Positions 11,280 to 20,574 of a stretch of 64,000 bases of DNA are shown one piece after another. Where the stretch lies: assembly GCF_020520425.1 (NCBI RefSeq), contig NC_079490.1, forward strand, positions 6,634,001 through 6,698,000, read 5' to 3'. Both the position numbers and the translations under genes were made by a program. Every line of letters begins with the position of its first letter. The stretch's first letter is position 1. Below the pieces are notes generated by a model. That model did not search any database. It was not told where the DNA came from and saw only the letters and a list, made by a program, of their open reading frames with translations. Origin of the DNA: Spinacia oleracea. Taxonomy: Eukaryota; Streptophyta; Magnoliopsida; Caryophyllales; Amaranthaceae.

Positions 11280-11952
11280 GATTGTGGACCGGGGTCGGGT
11301 GGGTCGTGGCTAGAACGGTAAAAAACTAATCCGATTCGAAAATCCGACCTGAATCGACCGAACCCGTAACCGATTGTGACCCGAAATTTTGGTAAAATAG
11401 GTGTAACCGAAACCCGACTTGTACCCGATCCGAAAAAATCGATAACCGATTTTAACCCAATGCGTATGACCTGAACCCGAATGAAAGGTGACCGAACTGA
11501 CCTGACCGAATAGTTATCCGAACTCGATTCGATACCCGACCCTATAATGACCTTGTACCCGATTTTTACCATATAACCTGTTAGTGACTCGACCTGTGGA
11601 GTAAATATTTTACGTTTGAATATTTTGAGACGACCAAATCAGTTATTGACTTGACCTTAACCCGTGTCGGAGAGTGAACTTGACTTCAATTTTAACCGAC
11701 CCGAAAATTATCCGATCCGAACTTGTCCCCAAACCCGAGATTAACTGCTACAAACCCGACTATATAAGACGCAAACCCAAAATTGAACCCGATCATGACT
11801 CGACCCGCACTCGACTTCTATCCAAAATGGGAAAAACCCCGATATGACCCGACCGAACCCGACATGCACCCGAGTGATAAAGTGACCCGACACAACCCGA
11901 CCTGATCATGTCCCGACCCGGACCCGACCCAATGACTTATTTTGACAGCTAG
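11280..11952. mobile_element. Degraded hAT-like element rich in CCCGA repeats
   Basis: Dense degenerate ACCCGA/CCGAACC words. The right border TTTTGACAGCTAG reads on the other strand as CTAGCTGTCAAAA, like hAT-type ends of the TAGGG-TGTCAA class seen at 18651. The left end is not recognisable. ORFs here are repeat artefacts. Confidence 0.4.
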
Positions 11953-11954
11953 AG

Positions 11955-12700
11955 GACTCGTGTCTCGTGGCCTTATGGGTAGCTTAGTCGATAAGTGAGT
12001 TTTTCCGATTTTCTGTAGGGTTGTGAGATCAAATGCTCGTATCTCCTTAATTACCTTAGAGTGCGGACATCTATTTCTCCACCGGCTACTTTGAGATAGG
12101 GCCAATACGGCAATAAGAACTCATTGAGTACTTATCTAAAACACCAAAATACAATAACTTCTGATGTGAGTCATCTAAGTGATGTCCACAATTAATACAC
12201 ATATACTTCGTATATGTAAAGAAATTATTATTGGAAGGGAAGTACTCATGTATATATCTCCAAAATAGGCTTAAGGTCTATGTCAAAAAAAAAAAAAAAA
12301 AAAGGCTAAGGTTTACCTTTATTGGTGTTTATTTGATTTGGAGGAAGATTATTGTCCTTTTAAAAATCAATATTGTTTTTCAAAATATTCTAAGCATATT
12401 TCATTTTAGGGTAAATGGTTTTAATTTTTATTTGATTCTAATAGAAATTACCCCCTTTCGTTCATTTTTAATTGTCACTTTAACTAATTTCTTATATTCT
12501 TTTTTAGTTGTCGTTTTTGGATTATCGATGTAACTTTCACTTGGATAACTTAAGTTATTGCACTAAAATATTTGTTATTATTATAAAATGATGTGAGAAA
12601 TACAGTATAAAACATGCTTAGAAGCATGGGAACTTAGAATATTTCCCCAGAGAAATTTAAGAGAAATATTATTTTCAAAAGAATGTCAAACATTTACAGA
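11955..12700. other. Gene-free spacer with an A tract
   Basis: AT-rich, no recognisable gene. An uninterrupted A tract lies near 12284-12302. Confidence 0.4.
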
Positions 12701-12704
12701 TGTA

Positions 12705-12965
12705 CTTCCTCTGTTTCATAAAAATTGCAACACTCTGATTATCACGTTTGCCAAGACACAACTTTGACCGTAACTATCTCTAATTAATCTTATTTTTTAA
12801 ATCTTAAAATTTAATACTATGAAAATATACAATGAAATCTATCCACAAACATTTTACTTATAACATTCATTTTTAATTTGTAAATTATTAAAAATACATG
12901 GTCAAAGTTAATATATAAATAGTGACAAAACTAAAAGTGCTGCAATTTTTATGAAACCGATGAAG
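12705..12965. mobile_element. Stowaway-like MITE
   Basis: The left arm CTTCCTCTGTTTCATAAAAA and the right arm TTTTTATGAAACCGATGAAG are inverted complements, flanked by TA; the match continues into TTGCA..TGCAA. Confidence 0.7.
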
Positions 12966-13020
12966 TATTGAATTGATATCATTAATAAATGTAGTTAGTT
13001 ATAAACACATGAAATATCTA

Positions 13021-13376
13021 CTCCCTCCGTCTCTTTTTGTTCTTTACGTTTGGTATTTTTCACGCGTTTTAACGAATAATTAATTTGCATCGAGATTCCT
13101 CAATTTTTTTTTATTTAAACAAGATAGATTACGTTTATTTATAATGTTTTCACTTTTATCAAAATTCTGATATTGGGAAATGAGAAAAATTTAATGTCCC
13201 AATGGAAAAGTGTGAGATATTAAATGACTCAATGAATTTAATTGGTTAAAATAATAATTGGACATAAATTTTGATAGAATACTAAGTTATTAATGTGATA
13301 ATATAAAAAGAAATGTAAAGAACATTTTGAAATACCCAAAAAGGAAAACGTAAAAAACAAAAAGAGACGGAGGGAA
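13021..13376. mobile_element. Stowaway-like MITE
   Basis: The left arm CTCCCTCCGTCTCTTTTTGT and the right arm AACAAAAAGAGACGGAGGGA are almost perfect inverted complements, flanked by TA. About 356 bp, non-coding. Confidence 0.8.
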
Positions 13377-13685
13377 TAGTTTTTATCCCTTAAATTGTAC
13401 GGAGTACAAATGAAAAAGTGACAATTATTTAGAAACAAATGTAGTAATATCAATTAATAAATTTTTAAAATAAGGTAAAGTAAACTTGGTTTAGTGAGAA
13501 TCTTAATTTTCCCCTCTTTCTAGCTACATTAACGATCATTCTTATATCCAACTATTTTTTGTTTAAAATAAAATAAAAGAATCAAACCAGTAATTTTCAA
13601 TACTTTTGTTTATTCAAGGCGTGGTTATGAACTTATGACTTTGAATTTTCGTTAGAATGGAAGTAAGCGCTTTTTAAAAATAATA

Positions 13686-14040
13686 CTCCCTCCGTCCCAT
13701 AATATAGTGTCCGTTTGACCAAAATCACGGTTATTAAGGTAAAAGATAACATTGATAATAAAACAATAATTATTTGTACTTTCAAGATAAAATACATGTT
13801 AGGTGGCTTTTATAGAGAGAGAAATTAGAGATTAAAGGTGTGTACATAATAAATGAGCCTAAAAAAGACAAAAATCAAGCACATGTGTTGAATAAAAGTC
13901 CAAAAGTATAATTTTCAAAATAAAAATTCTGACTTTTTAGGACAATATTGGAATTACAATTAGTGCATGAGGTATTATGGGTAAAAATTAATGATTTAAA
14001 ATAGAAATAGGTACATCATTTAGAGACACCATTTTAGGAA
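13686..14040. mobile_element. Stowaway-like MITE, degraded right end
   Basis: A clean left end (CTCCCTCCGTCCCATAATAT, preceded by TA). The right end (GAGACACCATTTTAGGA region) only loosely matches its complement, so the right border is approximate. Confidence 0.5.
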
Positions 14041-14044
14041 AACA

Positions 14045-14695
14045 TAAATCTATAGTGTTTTCTGTGTTCGTTTCTTGTATTCACCCTGCTTAGGATGCTT
14101 TGTATAAGATGTCAAAAATTGACCCAACGAAAAACATTGACATGGACTTGCAATGACTCGAAACTGACTTATACTTGAACAATTCGTGAGACCAATGGCT
14201 CGTAAGTTTGTAACCCAAACCATCCCGATATTAACCGATGACTGATTTGATCTGAGTCGACAATGATAAAAAAAAAATAAAAAAAACCAAATCAGCACCC
14301 AAAACAATTTGAAAGTATGAGATGTAATACGACTAATTTAATTGTTTAAACTTACGTCGTTAGTTCTTGCACAAACTATGTTTCTAAGTTTTTTAATGTA
14401 AGAAGATTACACAAACTTAAAGACGGTTGAATGAGGAAAGCGTCATGTAACACATTAACTTGCTTATAAACGTTTTTTAATATATAGATATAACTAATGT
14501 CAAATAACTAAAACACCATTTTTGTAAGTAATCAAATATATTCTACTTCGTACATGTTATACAGAGTACTTAAAGATACGTTGTATTTATCTGATTTTCA
14601 CTTATCTGAATTGAATTGAAATGGAGTGAAGTTATTAAGTACTTATTTTAGATTGTACGTGATAATCTTTAATTTTCTTGAACTTGCTTTTTCCA
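14045..14695. other. Gene-free spacer
   Basis: No supported gene. Around 14150-14240 there is a short degraded CCGA-type repeat. CTTATCTGAATTGAATTGAA at about 14601 belongs to the dispersed CTGAA MITE family. Confidence 0.35.
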
Positions 14696-14699
14696 ATCT

Positions 14700-15040
14700 T
14701 ATCTGAAGACGGGCTTCGGGGCGGGCCTAACCGGGGTGGCCCCGTACCAGACCCACGTTGTTTCGTGCTGGGCCGAAAAGTTAAAAAAGGGCCAGGCCCG
14801 GCCCAAGCCCACGAGCTTTTGTGTCGTGCCAAAGGTTAATTTTACTAAATTTAGCGTGCTTTGTCGTGCCGGGTCGAGTCGTGCCGTGCCTTGTCGTGCT
14901 TTTTCCAAAAAATTAAAGCCCACGGCCCACGACTTCGTGCCCGTGCCGGGCCGTGCTTCTTTCTTGCTCGTGCCGGGCCGGGTCTGGCTTTTTTCCGTGC
15001 CGAGTCGGGTCGGGCTTCGGACCGGCCCGACCCACAACTA
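14700..15040. repeat. GC-rich CGTGCCGGGCC repeat block
   Basis: About 330 bp with a strong GC excess, built from degenerate CGTGCCGGG/GGGCC words; long ORFs in several frames arise from this composition. It resembles the subterminal repeats of the hAT-type elements in this window, but I see no paired ends or target duplication. Confidence 0.45.
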
Positions 15041-15444
15041 TCTCTGAATTTATCTGAACTTTATTGTCCACAGTAGAATCAGATATAAGGTGAACATGAC
15101 ATATCCTAAGCTTAGTTTTCTCCCAAAAAGAAATCTAGTTTAGCTTCTTCTTTATTCACAGTTCTGTACCCTTTGGCCTAAGTTAGGTACGGAGTAGTTG
15201 GTACAAGTATTTGCTACTCCATTTCGTATCTGGTTGTCAACAATTATTGATGGCTAAAAAAAAAAGACCTAAGCTAGTTTGATATCATCAATTCATCACC
15301 CAAATCTTTCCTTTTGTTTAAAGAATAGGCAACTACTCTAATACTCCAAATCTCACAACCCCTCTCAATTGATTGACAAAATTGACAATAGCCTTATTTT
15401 CGCCGCAATTCTTATATACACCCGAGTACACCTATTATTCGCAA

Positions 15445-15757
15445 AAGTTATGCTATAGAATTTCCCTTGTACAATAGTCAACTTAGATAATTGATTTTAA
15501 CACATCTCTAAACACGGTTGACTGGTGCACTCAGAGTGAGTGTGCCGAAATCATTTTTGGTGCGCGAAAATCATTTCTGGTGAACTTGTGAAAAACCATA
15601 CAAGTTCACAAAATTTATGCTTTAAAATTTCCCCTATAAAATAGTAAACTTGGAGCGCTAATTTTGACACATCTCTATGTAAATAAAATAACGATTTTCT
15701 GGTACTCTCATAGTGGATGTGCCGAGATCATTTCTGGTGTGCCAAAATCATTTCCCC
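15445..15757. repeat. Tandem duplication of ~180 bp
   Basis: Blocks 15445-15575 and 15615-15757 share in the same order: TTATGCT.TA.AATTTCCC, ACACATCTCTA, and GTGTGCCGAAATCATTTTTG versus GATGTGCCGAGATCATTTCT. The copies are diverged. No coding potential. Confidence 0.6.
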
Positions 15758-16191
15758 GGTCCCGTCAAGTTAGGAAACAAAATACAAGTAACAAGTTCAT
15801 CCTTTCTGTTTTCCAGATACAATCAAAGAACATAAATTTCAGAACCGACAATGTTAGGAAGTTTCCAAAAACTTCACCTTCAAAATCCAGAGGTACTGTT
15901 AACATGTGGCTACAACCAGATTCAGCCCTGTTGATATTTTTTTTGATGTTGTCATCAATTACAGGTTTTCCAATGTGAACTAATTAAAAGTTTCATCTAT
16001 TTTTTCCCAAATCAGATCTGAAAATCATAACCTCAATCTCCCAAGAATAATTGGAAATGGGCTATTTACTCGATTTGAAATTGAAAAAAAGAACGAAAAG
16101 AATTACTGTTATTTGGTGAAATACATGCTAAAAATCTAAATGTATACAGTCTAAGAATCAAATCGAAACAGTACATCAGATTTAATTTAAA

Positions 16192-16695
16192 TTAAAGGGA
16201 AAGATTAAGATCCAAGAAAATCCTACCCCCTTTAAATTCATTCTTCTGATCTGCTGCTTTTTTGCTGTTCTCTTCTGCTGCTGCTGCTGCTGCTGCTGAT
16301 CTGCTAATCCTAGCAGCAGAATCTGCCGCCGCAGCAGCAGCCGCCGCCGCCGCCGCAGCCGCAGCTTTTTTATTAGGAACAACCGCGTCTGCATCAACTG
16401 CTGCTGCTGTTGCGGTTGCGAAACTAGCAAAACCCTTTTCATTATTCCTTTGAGCGGCTCTACCAGCCACCGCCACCTCCGCCTTCTTCTCCGCCGTAGC
16501 GACCGCCTTCTTCGCTCTCTCTTTGGATGATCCTTCTGCATCAAGAAGCTGATCACGGATGTCATTTGCACTCCTTATAAGAGCAAAGAATTTCTCCATC
16601 TTTATATCTTCATCTTCTTCTTCGTCTTCACCACAAATGTTTGTTATCTTCCTTTTCCTTGTCTCTCCTTCCATTAGTTGCCTCATTGGAAACAA
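16192..16695 (-). CDS. NIMIN-2-type NPR1-interacting protein
   Basis: 167-residue intronless protein. The acidic stretch GEDEEEDEDIK is followed by MEKFFALIRSANDIRD (residues 33-48), the NIM1/NPR1-binding motif of NIMIN proteins. The C-terminus is LDLNLSL, an EAR-type LxLxL repression motif. Family knowledge: NIMINs are small nuclear proteins induced by salicylic acid that bind NPR1 and damp PR-gene activation. The middle (about 84-150) is unusually Ala-rich, with an uninterrupted Ala tract near 110-124 and a second after ISRS; this makes the protein longer than the usual 100-130 residues. The start may be M1 (16695) or M8 (16674), since MEGETRKRK is the more typical N-terminus. Three TGAC cores lie about 180-215 bp upstream. 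The call rests on both end motifs agreeing. Confidence 0.85.
   Translation of the reverse strand: MFPMRQLMEGETRKRKITNICGEDEEEDEDIKMEKFFALIRSANDIRDQLLDAEGSSKERAKKAVATAEKKAEVAVAGRAAQRNNEKGFASFATATAAAVDADAVVPNKKAAAAAAAAAAAAAADSAARISRSAAAAAAAEENSKKAADQKNEFKGGRIFLDLNLSL
16262..16375 (-). repeat. GCN trinucleotide repeat encoding poly-alanine
   Basis: Mixed GCT/GCC/GCA/GCG codons encode runs of Ala in the NIMIN gene. The codons are mixed rather than a pure microsatellite, except the CTG-rich part near 16275-16297. Confidence 0.85.
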
Positions 16696-16876
16696 AGGGT
16701 GTTTTCTTTTTTTCTTTTTTTTTTAAAATGGGGAAAGGGAAGGAAGGATGAATAATCAAGTTAGTTCTACAATGGCTTACTACATTAGGAAAAGAGTATT
16801 GGTTTTTGGGAAGAAATGTTTACTTATATAACTAATATTGTTGGGAAAGAGAGAGGGAAAAAAATGTTATAAAATG

Positions 16877-16907
16877 TTGACTATTATGTTATAATGACTA
16901 TGTCAAA
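16877..16907 (-). promoter_or_regulatory. Cluster of TGAC (W-box-like) cores upstream of NIMIN
   Basis: TTGACT at 16877, TGACT at 16895 and GTCAAA (TTTGAC on the other strand) at 16902, about 180-215 bp upstream of the NIMIN start. W-boxes (TTGACY) bind WRKY factors, which fits salicylate regulation. Such short motifs are common by chance in AT-rich DNA. Confidence 0.3.
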
Positions 16908-16909
16908 GT

Positions 16910-18338
16910 TTTAGTCTTTGTTTTTCTAGGTTAATTTCATTGAAAAAAGGGGGTTGTTTTCTATAGCTTGTAGGGTACTAAGGAAAAGTATTATTCATCG
17001 GGGATTTTGTATCGAAAAACTTATACAGTTATATAGTACTTTGTAAAAAAAATTTAAAAGTGTTAAAGTAAGGAGAGAAAAAGTGAGTAGATAAGGTACT
17101 TAGAACTTTAAAAATTCGATAAAAATCTTCTCACGACAAATACAAATCAGTCTATCTGTGTCTTTAAAGTTTCAACATATTCTTTTGTACGTTTTTCCAA
17201 AGGTGTGGAAATAGAAAGAAAACTAAGGCATGAATAGATTTCAATTTTTACAAAAATGTTGAGTCTAATCAGAAAAGGAAATTATTGCAACTAAAAATGA
17301 TAGTCGTCAGACGGACAAAAGGATTAATAATATACTTATGTAATCCATACAAATTAACATTTTTTAATAATAAGAAATGAATCAATTATGCAAGTAATAT
17401 TCGTTAAGGTCAATGATTAATATTTGAAAAGTTAAGCAAAGTTATTCGTAGGGCTAACAAATTAGCATTATATGGAGTACTAAACTAAGGTTGATTGAAA
17501 ATGACTAAAATAGCCATGTTGAGTTGAAAATTCAAGGGACAAGAGAAAGGATAAGGGGTAGATTAGTAAATTCATAAGTTGGGGAGAGAATGATGAAGTT
17601 TAGTGACGGAAGTTAGGTTAGATGAGCATCATCTATTACATCATTGTCCATAACGTAATGTTGGCCACTAAAAATCAGATTTTAAAATGATGTCATGTTA
17701 TCATGTGTTGTGATGCCGACATGCTTATGTAGTACTACAACTTTGTGGCGTCTTGTTTTCTTTAGGTTACCCTTTTTCTTTTCTTTTTATGGTGAAAGAC
17801 GTTTTATTGTGTTGGAATCTCGTATAGTCTATATCTGACTTGTTAACAAGGTAAGAGTAAAGTATTCGTTACTTTAAAGGGTTAGTAAAAATTAATTTCA
17901 TAACCTCGAAGTTTGTGAGATTTATGTTACTTTGACAACAGGGTTAACTAGTGCTGTCGGCCCTTAAGTGTAGACACGACGTACATGATATTCTAAAGGT
18001 GTTTTAAGGAAGTGTCGGCTCATGTGTTGGAAAAGGATACGAAATCAAGCGTCGGAGTCCGAAGACAAGAGAAAGGGAATTAAAAAAATTCATTTTTTGG
18101 TATGCAAAATGAAGCATCATCAGTGAATAAATCAGTCTTACCAAATAGCCTAGGTTAAAACCTATTATCTTCCTCGTATTTTTTATTTTTTATTTTAAAA
18201 TAATATGGGGTGATTTTTTTCCAATAATTAATATGATAACCGAGGCTAAACAAACAAACAACTAGTCAAAATACTCTCCCTTGATCATGCCGACGTCTGC
18301 AAAATTTTGAATCAAAATTTTGAATCCTTGGACATGAC
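16910..18338. other. Gene-free spacer
   Basis: AT-rich spacer upstream of NIMIN. No ORF with family similarity and no clear element ends were seen. Confidence 0.45.
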
Positions 18339-18348
18339 AATCCTTTTC

Positions 18349-18618
18349 CAAAATATGGTTTATACACCCGGATGCATAATGCTCACTATGCACCCTGTTT
18401 TACAAAGAACATATAGTTCAAATACAAAGAACATATTGTTCATACCCAAAGAACATATAGCCAATGAACATGTAGTTCAAATCTATAAAACATATAGTTT
18501 AAATATTTCACTAGTACATATACATTGAAATCGTTCTCAATGTTTATTAGATTTTCAATAAATGTTCAACAGGGTGCACAATGAACACTGTACACCCGGG
18601 TGTATAATCCAAATTGCG
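18349..18618. mobile_element. Small Mutator-like MITE with 9-bp target duplication
   Basis: The ends are inverted complements: left GGTTTATACACCCGGATGCA, right GTACACCCGGGTGTATAATC. Flanks are ATCCTTTTC (18340-18348) and ATCCTTTTA (18619-18627), an 8/9 match as expected for a Mutator-type 9-bp duplication. The interior has several copies of AAAGAACATATAGTT. Non-coding. Confidence 0.65.
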
Positions 18619-18650
18619 ATCCTTTTACATACCAAGTACTCGATCTCGTT

Positions 18651-20566
18651 TAGGGATGTCAATGGGGCGGGGCGGATGCGGATGTAGGTCCCTCCATCCC
18701 CATCCCCACCTAAAATTTTCATCCCCATCCCCGCCCCATCACCCATGGCGGGTACAAAGTTCATCCCCATCCCAGCCCCAACGGGTGTAAGCTAAAATTC
18801 ATCCCCGCCCCGCCACCCAACTGGGTATCCATCCCCGTCTTATCCCCGCTTCATACCCGCGCTAATACCCGCCTAATTTTTCTTATTTAGCAAACATTTG
18901 CCATATATACGGAGTAATCAAAGTTAACTATAGAAAAAAAATACCTTATGACTAAAGTAACTTATATAATCGAAAAAAATACTCGTCATAACAAAAAAAA
19001 TCCAAACAAAAAATATAAAAATCTCACCTAAATTTATACGGATTTTTCATGAAATGACCCCGAGGTTTGCGTTAATGCACCAAATACCCCTAATGTTTCC
19101 AGAATGCACCAAATACCCCCGAGGTTTAAAACAATAACACCAAATGCCCTTAATGAGCATTTTCCGTCTATTCCGTTAACTTTCCGTTAAAATTAAGTTA
19201 ATTTTTTTTCTTTTTTTTCCCTTTATCTTTCTGTATCTTTCTCTTTCCCTTTTCAATCTCCATTGTTAACCCATTATTTCACCTTCACATTCCTTGGGCT
19301 TTTTGAAAATCCCCAACCCCATTGCTTCCCCTTTCAAAGATTCAGATCAACTCAACCTAAAACAATCACATTTGATTTTCGCACCTCCTCAAAATTCACA
19401 AACCTTAACAAAAATATTATCCCCAAATCAACAATATTGGGGGATTCCAATCTATATTCCCCAGACCTACAACCACCCTCTTCTTCTTCTTTTCTTTCTT
19501 TAACCCAAAAAATTCATTGAATAAATCAGATATGGTGGGTCTTCTCAATCGAAGATTGAGGGTGAAGAAGCTCCACCACCGCAATTGAGGCAATTACATC
19601 GCAGGGTCCACCACCACCGTCGCAGCCTCCTCTACCACCACCGTCGCAAGCTTCTGTATGCGTTTGTCTTAGCCTGCGTTTTTCGCATCTCCTCAAAATT
19701 CAGATCTATGAAAGAAATCCCAAACAAAACTTTTGGGGTTTTTTTTAAATTGAGGCAATTAATTTTTTGGGTTTAACTAATATAATTAAGTATACACTGG
19801 ATTAAATTAATATGATGGTGAGGAAGATGAGAGATGCGTTTTAATGGTGAAGAAGAAGAAGAAGAGAAGAAGAAACGCAGTAGAAGGAAGAAGAAGAAAT
19901 GCAATAGAAGGAAGTTCAAGAATGTTTATTTTTTTTAATTTTTTTTGTAAAATTTGGGTTTAATTAGAGAAGATCCCAAAAAAGAGTTTTGGGTTTCTTT
20001 TTTGGGTTTGTTTTAAAAATAATAGTAGTTAATTTTTTTTTGGGGGGTTTAATTAATATAATTAAGTTTTAATATTAGGATTAGGAGAGAAAATGGTTGA
20101 GTAAGGGCAAAAAAGTAAATTCACGCTAACAGAGAGTTAACGGAATGGACGGAAAATGCTCATTAAGGGCATTTGGTGTTATTGTTTTAAACCTTGGGGG
20201 TATTTGGTGCATTCTAGAAACATTAGGGGTATTTGGTGCATTAACGCAAACCTCGGGGTCATTTCATGAAAAATCCGAAATTTATATTATCACCTAAAGA
20301 TGCAAATAAATCCAAATTCACCTCATCACCCATTGCGGGTATGAAGCGGGGCGAGTGGGGATGGGGCGGGGAGAATGGGGATGGGGCGGGGCGGGCGGGG
20401 ATGGGGCGGGTTCAACACAAAATCCACACCCGCCCCATCACCCATGGCGGGTACGATTTTTATACCCATCCCCGCCCCATCACCCGCCAAACCTACCTCC
20501 ATCCCCGCCTACTTGGGGGGGATGCGGGGCGGGTCTCCCGCAAAACCCGCCCCACTGACATCCCTA
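18651..20566. mobile_element. hAT-type element, non-autonomous, with nested MULE
   Basis: Ends are TAGGGATGTCAATGGGGCGG and CCGCCCCACTGACATCCCTA-type inverted complements. The flanking 8-bp duplication ATCTCGTT is exact (18643-18650 and 20567-20574), the hAT signature. Subterminal zones are packed with GGGGCGGG/CCCCATCCCC repeats. No transposase ORF. A Mutator-like element sits inside at 19039-20277; removing it and its duplication leaves a hAT element of about 670 bp. Confidence 0.88.
19039..20277. mobile_element. Mutator-like element nested in the hAT element
   Basis: Long terminal inverted repeats of about 140-150 bp. They start CGGATTTTTCATGAAATGAC and contain ATGCACCAAATACCCC; the other end is the complement. 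The 9-bp target duplication AAATTTATA is exact (19030-19038 and 20278-20286). The interior is non-coding, with C-rich and GAAGAA-rich stretches. It could be a captured gene fragment (Pack-MULE), but I recognise no parent. Confidence 0.9.
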
Positions 20567-20574
20567 ATCTCGTT

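Noticed and set aside
11243-12105. Long minus-strand ORFs (109 and 95 codons)
   Set aside because: Caused by the GC-rich CCCGA repeat composition; no family similarity.
14635-15076. Overlapping ORFs of 65-112 codons on both strands
   Set aside because: All frames are open because of the CGTGCCGGG repeat; typical repeat artefact.
16182-16571. 129-codon Arg/Gln-rich minus-strand ORF
   Set aside because: Shadow of the NIMIN gene in another frame of the alanine repeat.
19263-19776. ORFs inside the nested MULE
   Set aside because: Short, low-complexity, inside non-autonomous transposon DNA; no domain seen.
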